A DNA stretch of 34,588 nucleotides, taken from contig JAEDEY010000015.1 of NCBI GenBank assembly GCA_016293065.1, positions 1 to 34,588 of the forward strand, given 5' to 3'. The DNA is from Bacteroidales bacterium. Its GTDB lineage: Bacteria > Bacteroidota > Bacteroidia > Bacteroidales > UBA3663. Positions 16,124-23,517 of this stretch are shown piece after piece. The translations under genes and the position numbers were made by a program. The notes under the pieces are model-generated. The model was given only the letters and a program-made list of their open reading frames with translations, was not told the DNA's origin and ran no database searches. Position 1 is the stretch's first letter. Every line of letters begins with the position of its first letter.

Positions 16124-16704
16124 ATATTTGTTTTTAATGTCATTAATGCGGCATAAAGACGGCGGACGGGAAGTCCCATCACATTGAAATAGCTGCCACG
16201 AATGCCCTCTATTCCGACATAGCCAATCCACTCCTGGATACCATAGCCACCAGCCTTGTCGAGTGGTTTATATGTCTGGACATAATAGCGAATCTGTTCG
16301 TCGGTAAGCTGAGCAAATGTGACATCAGACTCGCAGACGAAACTCGACGAGTCGTAGGCAGAACGCAGGCACACAGCAGTATAGACCTGATGTGTCATGC
16401 CCGACAGTTCCCTGAGCATGGCACATGCCTCAGTCTCGCTCTTGGGTTTCTCCATGAGCTTTCCTTTGAGCCAGACGACGGTGTCGGCAGTGATTAGCAC
16501 CTCACCATCGTTGAGCGGAAACTCATAGGCAGACATCTTGAGCTTGGCAATGTGCAAGGGGATATCGCCCGCTTTAAGTTCGGCAGGATGGGTCTCCTCA
16601 ATGTCCTTAAGCTTGACTACCTCCATCGGGATGTCAAGACCTGAAAGCAACTCGCGGCGGCGAGGACTGTTGCTTGCCAGCAAAAGCTTCAAATTAGATT
16701 TCAT
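16120..16704 (-). CDS. maf: Maf-like nucleoside triphosphate pyrophosphatase
   Basis: A 194-residue house-cleaning pyrophosphatase that hydrolyses dTTP, UTP and modified pyrimidine nucleotides. The start is the ATG at 16704 (MKSNLKLLLASNSPRRRELL). Family marks are SNSPRR (11-16), Asp74 in ITADTVVW, Lys86 in MEKPKSETEAC, the SGMTHQVYTAV block, and DKAGGYGIQEW with GSYFNVMGLPV near the C-terminus. The FNVMGLPV ending fits the YhdE-type (dTTP/UTP) branch. It lies between kdsC and the lipoprotein gene; kdsC-maf is a common order in Bacteroidales. It overlaps the next gene by 4 bp. Confidence 0.93.
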   Translation of the reverse strand: MKSNLKLLLASNSPRRRELLSGLDIPMEVVKLKDIEETHPAELKAGDIPLHIAKLKMSAYEFPLNDGEVLITADTVVWLKGKLMEKPKSETEACAMLRELSGMTHQVYTAVCLRSAYDSSSFVCESDVTFAQLTDEQIRYYVQTYKPLDKAGGYGIQEWIGYVGIEGIRGSYFNVMGLPVRRLYAALMTLKTNI

Positions 16705-16724
16705 CGGCAGATAAATGTAGAATG

Positions 16725-17243
16725 TTACCACCCAAAAGCCGCAGCACCTTGCATCCACAGTCCCTGAGCCTTCATGACCTGTTCGATGACATCACGTCCG
16801 CAGCCATTGCCGCCAGCGAACGGCGACACATACTTCGATATTGCCTTAATCTCTGGAGCAGCATCGGCAGGACAGCAAGGCAAACCGACTTGTTGCATAA
16901 TCTCAAAGTCAGGGATATCGTCACCCACATACATCACCTCATCGGCAGCAGTACCTGTCTTTTGTAATAGATCCTGGAAGTCGAGAATCTTGACCGACGA
17001 ACCGATATAGATGTGCTTGACACCCAACGAGGCATAACGACAGCGGATCTGCTCGGTCTTGCCTCCTGTGATGATGCCAATCTCGAGTCCTTTCTTGACA
17101 GCAAGCTGAATGGCATAGCCATCCTTGATATTGAGCGTGCGCACAGGCTGACCATCGGCATCCATAGGAACAGTCGATGCCGACAGAACCCCATCGACAT
17201 CGAACACTATTACCTTGATTTTTTTAAGATCGAAATTTATCAA
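16725..17243 (-). CDS. kdsC: 3-deoxy-D-manno-octulosonate 8-phosphate phosphatase (KdsC-like), TTG start
   Basis: HAD-type phosphatase (no cap domain) that removes phosphate from KDO-8-P in lipopolysaccharide synthesis. No ATG exists in frame after the upstream ilvE stop. The best start is the TTG at 17243, which reads MINFDLKKIKVIVFDVDGVL, matches the expected N-terminus of the family and gives 172 residues, a normal length. Asp15 and Asp17 are the catalytic aspartates; GIITGGKTEQIRCRYASLGV is motif II and its neighbourhood; Lys85 is the motif III lysine; GDDIPDFEIM is motif IV. A second TTG, eight codons upstream, is a less likely start. The gene begins 47 bp after ilvE, in its operon. Confidence 0.88.
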   Translation of the reverse strand: MINFDLKKIKVIVFDVDGVLSASTVPMDADGQPVRTLNIKDGYAIQLAVKKGLEIGIITGGKTEQIRCRYASLGVKHIYIGSSVKILDFQDLLQKTGTAADEVMYVGDDIPDFEIMQQVGLPCCPADAAPEIKAISKYVSPFAGGNGCGRDVIEQVMKAQGLWMQGAAAFGW

Positions 17244-17290
17244 CTTGATAGAATTTGAAATTGACAAATTGAAAACTAAAAGACTAACGG

Positions 17291-18310
17291 TTACTCGATG
17301 ATAGTCACCCAGTTGTGAGTATCTTCGATGTCGCCATACTGAATGCCACGGAGAGTATCGTAGAGCTTGGTGCAAACAGGTCCTGGAGTACGGTCTGGCA
17401 AGATCTGATATGTCTTGTTCTCATCGAGGTCATCAACGCGGCTGATAGGAGCAATCACGGCAGCAGTACCACACATGGCAGCCTCATCGAGGAAAGCAAG
17501 TTCTTCGACTGGCATAGGACGAACCTCAATCTTGAGACCAAGGTCGCGAGCCACCTGCTGGATTGACATATTTGTGATAGAAGGCAGGATAGACTCAGAA
17601 TCTGGTGTAATGTAAGAGTTGCCATTGATGCCGAAGAAATTGGCAGGACCGCACTCGTCGATGAAACGCTTGCTGCGAGCATCGAGATAAATGACTGCAT
17701 TGTATCCCTTTTCATGGGCAATGACACCAGAGGCAAGGCTTGACGCATAGTTACCACCTACCTTAACGCGACCAGTACCGAGAGGAGCTGCACGGTCATA
17801 GCCACGCATGATACAGCAAGGTGCAGCATGGAAACCGTCCTTGAAATATGGACCAACAGGCATCACGAAAACTATGAACTCATACTGATCGGCAGGATGA
17901 ACACCAACCTGAGCACCTGTACCGAAAAGCACAGGACGGATATACATCGAGCAGCCTGTTTCATAAGGAGGTACGAGATGCTCGTTGAGCTTCACAACCT
18001 TCTTGACAGCCTCCTCAAAGAGTCCGTCAGGAAGCGGCTGCATAAGAATAGTATTACATGAATTCTGCATTCGCTTAGCGTTCTCGTCCATACGGAACAC
18101 ACGGATCTTGCCATCCTTGCCACGGAAAGCCTTCAGACCCTCAAAACAAGCCTGACCATAGTGAAGCACAGTAGCAGCCATGTGCATAGTAACTTCTTCT
18201 GAATCGCTAACTCTTAATTCTCCCCACTTACCATCTTTGTAAGTGCAACGTACATTGTAGTCGGCTTTACGATAGCCGAATCCCAATGTTGACCAATCAA
18301 TCTGTTCCAT
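17291..18310 (-). CDS. ilvE: Branched-chain amino acid aminotransferase
   Basis: PLP enzyme that transfers the amino group between glutamate and the keto acids of leucine, isoleucine and valine. It has 339 residues, the size of the type II (ilvE/BCAT) group. The segments YGQACFEGLKAF (51-62), SMYIRPVLFGTGAQVGVHPA (121-140) and the cofactor-lysine block RVKVGGNYASS (Lys183) are all present, as is the ECGPANFFGI stretch that holds the phosphate. It is first in the long minus-strand gene run that continues with kdsC. A perfect -7 box (TATATTTG, 18363-18356) lies 46 bp upstream, but no -33 box is at the proper distance. Confidence 0.95.
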   Translation of the reverse strand: MEQIDWSTLGFGYRKADYNVRCTYKDGKWGELRVSDSEEVTMHMAATVLHYGQACFEGLKAFRGKDGKIRVFRMDENAKRMQNSCNTILMQPLPDGLFEEAVKKVVKLNEHLVPPYETGCSMYIRPVLFGTGAQVGVHPADQYEFIVFVMPVGPYFKDGFHAAPCCIMRGYDRAAPLGTGRVKVGGNYASSLASGVIAHEKGYNAVIYLDARSKRFIDECGPANFFGINGNSYITPDSESILPSITNMSIQQVARDLGLKIEVRPMPVEELAFLDEAAMCGTAAVIAPISRVDDLDENKTYQILPDRTPGPVCTKLYDTLRGIQYGDIEDTHNWVTIIE

Positions 18311-18355
18311 AATATAATTACTTTGTAATGTTGATAATCAAACTAAAGTTAGGCG

Positions 18356-18363
18356 CAAATATA
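18356..18363 (-). promoter_or_regulatory. Candidate -7 box for ilvE
   Basis: TATATTTG on the minus strand matches TAnnTTTG, but the sequence 19-21 bp upstream has no TTTG. The rest of 18364-18455 is AT-rich and shows nothing more. The 314-bp gap between ilvE and rplY is otherwise filled by the rplY promoter and leader. Confidence 0.4.
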
Positions 18364-18455
18364 GCAATTTATGACATATGATGGATAATTATTATCAAAA
18401 AAAAACAAAAAAACATCACATTATTATATAAATGTAGAAAAAAGGAAGGTTAATA

Positions 18456-18487
18456 TTTGGTTGTTATGCAAAAAAACAGTAACTTTG
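18456..18487 (+). promoter_or_regulatory. Promoter of rplY
   Basis: TTTG at 18456-18459 and TAACTTTG at 18480-18487, 20 bp apart, are perfect boxes. Transcription should begin near 18494. Confidence 0.8.
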
Positions 18488-18493
18488 CGCCGC

Positions 18494-18624
18494 TTTTGAA
18501 ATTAAGCATCAGCATCCGATGGTGAATCTGGGCCATTAGGTCAATATAAAGATCCCACTGGATTCGTGTGATGGGAGATTGTCCAAAAAGCAATTTTGAG
18601 TAACACTTTTAAAACTTAATTAAA
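18494..18624 (+). promoter_or_regulatory. Long untranslated leader of rplY, possible autoregulatory structure
   Basis: About 131 nt of non-coding leader separate the promoter from the ATG, much longer than other leaders in this window. It can form a small hairpin (18553-18557 with 18572-18576). It contains CCGATGGT at 18516-18523, the same eight bases as the conserved 3' strand of loop E in 5S rRNA, the site bound by L25. A control role is inference. Confidence 0.4.
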
Positions 18625-19188
18625 ATGAGAGAATTCAATTTGAATGGTGCCAAGCGCACTGAAGCAGGCAAGAAGGCAGCTAAGAACCTTCGCGCTAACG
18701 GCCTTATTCCTTGCAACCTCATCGGTAAGGGCGAAGCAGTATCTTTCACCGTAAAGGCTACTGAAGTTCGTAACCTCATCTATACCAGCCAGGTTCATGC
18801 TGTTAACCTCAACATCGACGGTGCTGAGTGCAAGGCTATCATCAAGGAGTTGCAGTTTGGTCCAGTAAACGAAGAGCTCTATCACATCGACTTTCTGAAG
18901 TTCGACGAGAACGAGCCTATCACTGTCAAGATTCCAGTTAAGCTCGAGGGTCACGCAGAAGGTGTTAAGGCCGGTGGTAAGCTTGTTAAGCAGGTTCGCG
19001 ACCTCACAGTTAAGGGTCTTTGGACTAACATCCCAGAGCGTCTCTTGGTTGACGTATCAAGCATCAACCTCGGCAAGACTCTTAATGTCGCAGCTCTCTC
19101 GTACGACAATCTTGAGATCGTAACTCCAAAGAGCGTAATCGTTGCTGGTGTTAAGGCTACTCGTGCTTCACGTGCTCAGGGTAAGTAA
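18625..19188 (+). CDS. rplY: 50S ribosomal protein L25/TL5/CTC
   Basis: A 187-residue two-domain L25 of the Ctc/TL5 type that binds 5S rRNA on the large subunit. The N-terminal beta-barrel domain (1-92) begins with FNLNGAKRTEAGKKAAKNLR and contains ANGLIPCNLIGKG and LYHIDFLKFDENE, typical RNA-binding blocks. The C-terminal TL5-type domain includes KIPVKLEGHAEGVKAGGKLV and the RDLTVKGLWTNIPERLLVDV stretch. A short basic tail (KATRASRAQGK) replaces the longer acidic tail seen in some species. The codons are plainly those of a highly expressed gene (AAG, CGT and GCT are frequent). It has its own promoter, leader and terminator. Confidence 0.97.
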   Translation: MREFNLNGAKRTEAGKKAAKNLRANGLIPCNLIGKGEAVSFTVKATEVRNLIYTSQVHAVNLNIDGAECKAIIKELQFGPVNEELYHIDFLKFDENEPITVKIPVKLEGHAEGVKAGGKLVKQVRDLTVKGLWTNIPERLLVDVSSINLGKTLNVAALSYDNLEIVTPKSVIVAGVKATRASRAQGK

Positions 19189-19209
19189 TCCATTCATCAA
19201 CAAAATTCT

Positions 19210-19249
19210 AAGGTTTAAGGACTCTTTGGTTCTTAAACCTTTTATTTTT
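19210..19249 (+). terminator. Intrinsic terminator of rplY
   Basis: A perfect 10-bp stem (19210-19219 with 19232-19241, 12-nt loop) is followed by TTATTTTT. It lies 21 bp after the rplY stop and 11 bp before pth, so pth is either read through or has an unseen promoter. Confidence 0.88.
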
Positions 19250-19260
19250 CTTTGTCAATT

Positions 19261-19881
19261 ATGAAATATCTTATTGTCGGTCTCGGCAACATCGGTGAAG
19301 AATACTGGGGCACTCGCCACAACATAGGGTTTCGAGTGGTCAACGCTTTGGCAGAGGCACATAATGCCAAATTCGAGGAGAACCGTTATGGTGCGACCTG
19401 CGAATTCCGCGTAAAAAACCAGATACTAAAGCTGCTCAAGCCAAATACATATATGAACCTCTCGGGCAATGCGGTGCGCTATTGGATGCAGGAAGAGGGC
19501 ATCACCATCGATCATGTGCTGATTATCTGTGACGACATAGCCCTGCCTTTCGGAACATTGCGCATGAAGCCAAAGGGTTCGGATGGTGGGCATAATGGGC
19601 TAAAAGACATTGCTAACAAATGCGGCGGACAGAACTTTACTCGTCTGCGCTTTGGAGTAGGCGGTGATTTTCCAAAGGGAGCACAGGTGAACTGGGTGCT
19701 CGGACATTTCCCACAGGAAGAAGAGGACATGATGCCCGAACGGCTTGAAGTGACAACAAAATTCATCGAGTCGTTCTGTCTTGAAGGCGCTCAGAGAGCA
19801 ATGAACAAATACAATGGAGGACTTCCTGCAAAGACAGAAACGCCAGCCGAAAACAAAGAAGAGAAGAATGAGCAGAATTGA
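19261..19881 (+). CDS. pth: Peptidyl-tRNA hydrolase
   Basis: Recycles peptidyl-tRNA released from stalled ribosomes. It has 206 residues from the ATG at 19261; a TTG three codons upstream is in frame but gives no better match. Active-site residues are Asn10 (VGLGNIG), catalytic His20 (TRHNIGF), Asp92 (ICDDIALPFG) and Asn112 (GGHNGLK). KPNTYMNLSGNAV (60-72) and the RLRFGVGGDF block complete the family pattern. A charged C-terminal tail of about 20 residues (from PAKTETPAENK) is extra. The stop overlaps the S4-domain gene by 14 bp, so the two are co-translated. Confidence 0.97.
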   Translation: MKYLIVGLGNIGEEYWGTRHNIGFRVVNALAEAHNAKFEENRYGATCEFRVKNQILKLLKPNTYMNLSGNAVRYWMQEEGITIDHVLIICDDIALPFGTLRMKPKGSDGGHNGLKDIANKCGGQNFTRLRFGVGGDFPKGAQVNWVLGHFPQEEEDMMPERLEVTTKFIESFCLEGAQRAMNKYNGGLPAKTETPAENKEEKNEQN

Positions 19882-20320
19882 CAAATGGCTGTGGGCAGTG
19901 CGTATCTTCAAGACTCGCACCATCGCTTCTGACGCATGTAAGTTAGGACGTGTCACGATAGGCGGCCAGAAAGTAAAGGCTTCGCGCACAATCAAGGTGG
20001 GAGAAGTGATAGAGGTAAGAAAACCGCCTGTTACCTACTCGTTCAAGGTACTCGCCTTGACCGAAAACCGAATGGGCGCGAAACTTGTGCCAGGATTCAT
20101 GGAGAACGTGACTCCAAAAGACCTGCTCGAAATACTCGAACTCAACCGCATGAACGGCTTCATCGACCGAGCCAAGGGTCTAGGTCGTCCAACTAAGAAG
20201 GATCGTCGAGACATCGATGAATTCAACACTCCGGAATATATCGACGAGTTTGATTTCTCACTCGATGACCTCGAAGAACTCGATGCTGACGACTGGAAAG
20301 AGATCATGGGAAAGGAATAA
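19868..20320 (+). CDS. S4-domain RNA-binding protein, HslR/Hsp15-like
   Basis: A 150-residue protein that starts inside the end of pth (ATG at 19868, MSRIDKWLWAVRIFKTRTIA). The S4 domain (1-60) carries the Hsp15-type signature RIDKWLWAVRIFKTR and VTIGGQKVKASRTIKVGE. In E. coli Hsp15 binds blocked 50S subunits that hold peptidyl-tRNA, which fits the fusion-like coupling to pth. The C-terminal half (about 90-150) is charged, with a RAKGLGRPTKKDRRDIDEF stretch and an acidic end (DLEELDADDWKEIM). Function in this organism is by analogy. It is followed by a 141-bp gap with a hairpin and a micro-ORF. Confidence 0.88.
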   Translation: MSRIDKWLWAVRIFKTRTIASDACKLGRVTIGGQKVKASRTIKVGEVIEVRKPPVTYSFKVLALTENRMGAKLVPGFMENVTPKDLLEILELNRMNGFIDRAKGLGRPTKKDRRDIDEFNTPEYIDEFDFSLDDLEELDADDWKEIMGKE

Positions 20321-20324
20321 ATAC

Positions 20325-20357
20325 AAAAAAAGAGGTCTGTTTCACAACAGACCATCT
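20325..20357 (-). terminator. Perfect hairpin with a T-run on the minus strand, upstream of the CCA gene
   Basis: GGTCTGTT (20334-20341), loop TCAC and AACAGACC (20346-20353) form a perfect 8-bp stem, with a further four pairs possible around one bulge. On the minus strand it is followed by seven T (20331-20325), the form of an intrinsic terminator, yet no minus-strand gene lies upstream. On the plus strand there is no T-run. Confidence 0.5.
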
Positions 20358-20380
20358 TCACTAACCTTAAATCTTATACC

Positions 20381-20404
20381 ATGAAAAACACACGACAAAG
20401 GTAG
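20381..20404 (+). CDS. Possible seven-codon leader peptide MKNTRQR
   Basis: An ATG at 20381 opens a reading frame of seven codons ending in TAG at 20402-20404. It lies 58 bp before the CCA-adding enzyme start and 27 bp after the hairpin at 20334-20353. A leader ORF or a remnant is possible; its reality rests only on position and on the gene-like start (AAA-rich second codons). Confidence 0.3.
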   Translation: MKNTRQR

Positions 20405-20461
20405 GAATAATTTTTGGAACGCTAAAGGTTTTTGAGAAATAAATATACAAACAAGAAGAAA

Positions 20462-21904
20462 ATGATAGAAAAACTGACTCAAGAGCAACTAAAATGCAAA
20501 CTCAACTTGCCAATATTTCACATCATTGGCGAAGAAGCAGACCGCTTAGGCAGGGAATGTTATGTGGTGGGCGGATATGTGCGAGACATCTTTCTCGGAC
20601 GTCCTTCGAAAGACATTGACTGCGTGACAGTGGGCAGCGGCATCGAACTTGCCCAGGCTGTTGCCAAGCGTCTTGGTAAGCATACCTCGTTGGCTGTCTA
20701 TCGCAATTTCGGCACTGCCCAGGTGAAGCATAATCATCTGGAGGTGGAGTTTGTAGGAGCCCGCAAAGAATCATATTCACACGATAGCCGCAAGCCTGTG
20801 GTCGAGGACGGCACACTCGAAGACGACCAAAACCGCCGTGACCTCACCATCAACGACATGGCGATATGTCTAAACAGCCATCGCTTTGGCGAACTCGTCG
20901 ATCCTTTCGGAGGTTTGAACGATCTGGAGAAAGGACTGATACGCACACCTCTCGACCCTGACATTACCTTCAGCGACGACCCGCTGCGTATGTTGCGTGC
21001 CATCCGCTTTGCCTGCCGTTTCAATTTCAAGATTGTGCCAGAAACCTTCGAGGCTATTGCTCGAATGAGAGAACGCATCAATATTATTTCGGGCGAGCGC
21101 ATCATCGAAGAACTCAACAAGATAATGATGTGCGACAAGCCATCGGTGGGCTGGATGCAACTTCAGCGTTGCGGCCTGCTTCAGATCATATTGCCAGAAC
21201 TGCAAGCACTGGCAGGTATTGAGAATCGCGACGGACGAGGACACAAAGACAACTTCGTGCACACACTGACCGTGCTCGACAATGTGGCTGCGGTGAGCAA
21301 GGACAACCTATGGCTGCGCTGGGCGGCCCTGATGCACGACTTGGGAAAGGCAAAAGTGAAAGCCTACGACGAGAAGATTGGATGGACTTTCCACAACCAC
21401 GACTACGTCAGCACCCGAATGGTACTGCCAATCTTCCGCCGCCTAAAACTGCCTCTCGGTGCCGAAGAGAAATATGTTGAGAAACTCGTCTCGCTCCACA
21501 TGCGTCCAATCTGTCTTGCCGATGAAGGTATTACCGACTCGGCGATACGCCGACTGCTCTTCGACGCGGGAGACGACATCGATGATCTCATGATACTGTG
21601 CACAGCCGATGTAACCTCGAAAATCCCGGAGAAGGTAAGACGCTTCACCGAAAACTTCAAGATAGTACGTCAGAAGATGGCTGAAATCGAAGAGAAAGAC
21701 CGCATACGCAATTGGCAACCGCCAGTCGATGGCATCGAGATTATGGAACGCTATAGCCTCGCTCCTTGCCGCGAGGTGGGCTTGCTCAAGAATGCGCTCA
21801 AAGACGCAATCCTCGATGGAGTGATAGGCAACAACCGCGAAGAGGCTCTCGCCTTCCTTGACGGAGAAGCCATGAAACTGCAATTGAAAATAAAAGAACA
21901 ATAA
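20462..21904 (+). CDS. CCA tRNA nucleotidyltransferase / poly(A) polymerase family with HD domain
   Basis: A 480-residue nucleotidyltransferase that adds or repairs the 3' CCA end of tRNA. The start is the ATG at 20462; a TTG ten codons upstream is in frame but unlikely. The head domain has VVGGYVRD (35-42) and the metal-binding pair Asp51 and Asp53 in KDIDCVTV; RRDLTINDMA (126-135) and RMLRAIRFACRF are the template-site and neck motifs. An HD phosphohydrolase domain follows, with His292-Asp293 in LMHDLGK and HNHD at 311-314. This class II enzyme plus HD layout is usual in Bacteroidetes. The product could be annotated cca or pcnB; I prefer CCA-adding because it is the only such gene seen. Confidence 0.92.
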   Translation: MIEKLTQEQLKCKLNLPIFHIIGEEADRLGRECYVVGGYVRDIFLGRPSKDIDCVTVGSGIELAQAVAKRLGKHTSLAVYRNFGTAQVKHNHLEVEFVGARKESYSHDSRKPVVEDGTLEDDQNRRDLTINDMAICLNSHRFGELVDPFGGLNDLEKGLIRTPLDPDITFSDDPLRMLRAIRFACRFNFKIVPETFEAIARMRERINIISGERIIEELNKIMMCDKPSVGWMQLQRCGLLQIILPELQALAGIENRDGRGHKDNFVHTLTVLDNVAAVSKDNLWLRWAALMHDLGKAKVKAYDEKIGWTFHNHDYVSTRMVLPIFRRLKLPLGAEEKYVEKLVSLHMRPICLADEGITDSAIRRLLFDAGDDIDDLMILCTADVTSKIPEKVRRFTENFKIVRQKMAEIEEKDRIRNWQPPVDGIEIMERYSLAPCREVGLLKNALKDAILDGVIGNNREEALAFLDGEAMKLQLKIKEQ

Positions 21905-21907
21905 CCG

Positions 21908-21932
21908 TTCAGCAAAGTTCCGCTTTGCTGAA
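21908..21932. other. Perfect inverted repeat between the CCA gene and ruvA
   Basis: TTCAGCAAAG (21908-21917) and CTTTGCTGAA (21923-21932) are exact reverse complements with a 5-base loop. There is no T-run on the plus strand, so it is probably an RNA hairpin in the shared transcript rather than a full terminator. Confidence 0.6.
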
Positions 21933-21953
21933 AAGACATAAAACCGACAGAAA

Positions 21954-22547
21954 ATGATTGAGTATTTAAAAGGAGAGGTAACCGAGCTTGACCCTACAAA
22001 GGCCATCGTCGAATGTGCTGGAGTCGGATATGAGTGCAACATCTCGGTCTATACCTACGACAAGCTAAAGATTGGACAAGTGTTCAAACTATATATCGAC
22101 GAGAGCATACGCGAAGACGCACACCAGCTCTATGGATTCATCTCAAAACAGGAACGCGCCATCTTCCGGCTGCTCATCTCGGTAAGCGGAGTAGGACCGA
22201 ACACTGCACGTTGCATTCAGTCGAGCCTCTCTCCCGACGAACTTGTTGCAGTCATCTCGACGGGCAACGACCGCCAGCTCAAGAATGTCAAAGGCATAGG
22301 CAGCAAGACCGCTCAGCGCATCATCGTCGATCTGAAAGACAAGATAGGCAACCTTGGTATTGCCGCCGCAACAGCTGCCACATCTGCCGTAGTGGCTCAG
22401 AACGAAAACGGAGACGAAGCTATCCAGGCTCTCATTGCTCTTGGTTATCCATTGGCCAATGCCAACAAAGCTATCACCCAGCTTTTGGCAAAAGACCCAG
22501 AAATGTCGGTTCAGGCTCTGATCAAGGCAGGTTTGCACATGATGTGA
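21954..22547 (+). CDS. ruvA: Holliday junction branch-migration protein RuvA
   Basis: A 197-residue DNA-binding subunit that loads the RuvB helicase at Holliday junctions. Domain I (1-63) starts MIEYLKGEVTELDPTKAIVE and ends in the HQLYGFISKQERAIFRLLIS segment. Domain II carries two helix-hairpin-helix motifs, at VSGVGPNTARCIQ and VKGIGSKTAQRIIVDLKDKI. A flexible alanine-rich linker leads to domain III (about 150-197, EAIQALIALGYPLANANKAI), which contacts RuvB. It follows the CCA gene by 49 bp, with an inverted repeat in the gap, and precedes a transporter gene by 25 bp. Confidence 0.97.
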   Translation: MIEYLKGEVTELDPTKAIVECAGVGYECNISVYTYDKLKIGQVFKLYIDESIREDAHQLYGFISKQERAIFRLLISVSGVGPNTARCIQSSLSPDELVAVISTGNDRQLKNVKGIGSKTAQRIIVDLKDKIGNLGIAAATAATSAVVAQNENGDEAIQALIALGYPLANANKAITQLLAKDPEMSVQALIKAGLHMM

Positions 22548-22572
22548 CAATAATTTCATTCAGACAATCATC

Positions 22573-23484
22573 ATGTGGTTAGTTCTTGCCTTCACGAGCG
22601 CCATGCTCCTAGGCTTCTATGACGTGTTCAAGAAGATGTCGTTGAAAGACAATGCAGTAATCCCTGTGCTGTTTCTCAACACGGTATTCTGTTCGCTCAT
22701 CTTCCTTCCCCTTGTCCTGCTTTCATCTGCAGGGGTACTTCAGCCTGGCAACACGCTTTATATCCCGACCCCTGCCCCATCCCACCACCTATATATCATC
22801 ATCAAGTCTGCCATAGTGCTTAGTTCTTGGATTTGCGCCTATTATGGTCTGAAGCATCTCCCCATCACCATCGCTTCGCCCATCAATGCCACACGACCTA
22901 TACTCGTACTGCTTGGCGCAATCTTCGTCTTCGGCGAACAGCTCAACGTATGGCAATGGGCTGGTGTCATAGTCTCGATTATAGCTTTCGGACTCATCAG
23001 CGTCTCAGGCCGAAAAGAAGGCATATCGCTCAAGCACAGTATTTGGATTTGGCTCATCATTGCTGGCACGATGATAGGAGCCATCTCTGGCCTATACGAC
23101 AAGTATCTGATGCAGTATCAGCATCTCGATAAGATGGCTGTGCAGTCGTGGTACAACTTCTATCAGGCTGCCATGATGGGACTCGTCTTGCTCTTCATCT
23201 GGCGACCTCAGCGCGTTAGCGGCAAGACCGTCGGATTCAAGTGGCGATGGACCATCCCGCTCATATCCATCTTCCTCAGCGTCGCCGATTTCTGCTATTT
23301 CTTTGCATTGAGCTATCCTGACGCACTCATCTCGGTCGTCTCGCTCGTGCGTCGAAGCGGAGTCGTGGTCGGATTCATCTGTGGCTGGCTCTTCTTCAAG
23401 GAAAAGAACATCAAGACAAAGGCCATCGACTTGCTCTTTGTCATCATTGCCATGGTATTGCTCTGGATTGGCTCACAGAATTAA
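22573..23484 (+). CDS. DMT-superfamily (EamA-like) transporter
   Basis: A 303-residue inner-membrane protein with about ten hydrophobic segments arranged as two EamA-type repeats. The first half runs from MWLVLAFTSAMLLGFYDVFKKMSL to the ASPINATRPILVLLGAIFVFGEQLNVWQWAG block, the most conserved EamA segment. The second half ends with LVRRSGVVVGFICGWLFFKEKNIKTKAID. Substrates of this family range from amino acids to nucleotide sugars and are not readable here. It lies 25 bp after ruvA and 33 bp before the DUF3256 gene, in one transcript. Confidence 0.88.
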   Translation: MWLVLAFTSAMLLGFYDVFKKMSLKDNAVIPVLFLNTVFCSLIFLPLVLLSSAGVLQPGNTLYIPTPAPSHHLYIIIKSAIVLSSWICAYYGLKHLPITIASPINATRPILVLLGAIFVFGEQLNVWQWAGVIVSIIAFGLISVSGRKEGISLKHSIWIWLIIAGTMIGAISGLYDKYLMQYQHLDKMAVQSWYNFYQAAMMGLVLLFIWRPQRVSGKTVGFKWRWTIPLISIFLSVADFCYFFALSYPDALISVVSLVRRSGVVVGFICGWLFFKEKNIKTKAIDLLFVIIAMVLLWIGSQN

Positions 23485-23517
23485 GGTAATGTATTATTCA
23501 TCAAAAGGTTAACAATT

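Noticed and set aside
19225..19254. Possible pth promoter (TTTG at 19225-19228 and TTTCTTTG at 19247-19254)
   Set aside because: The spacing is 18 bp rather than 20, the -7 box lacks its A, and both elements lie within the rplY terminator; it would give a leaderless mRNA.
20408..20416. Possible -7 box (TAATTTTTG) for the CCA-adding enzyme gene
   Set aside because: It has one base too many between TA and TTTG, and no -33 box lies upstream.
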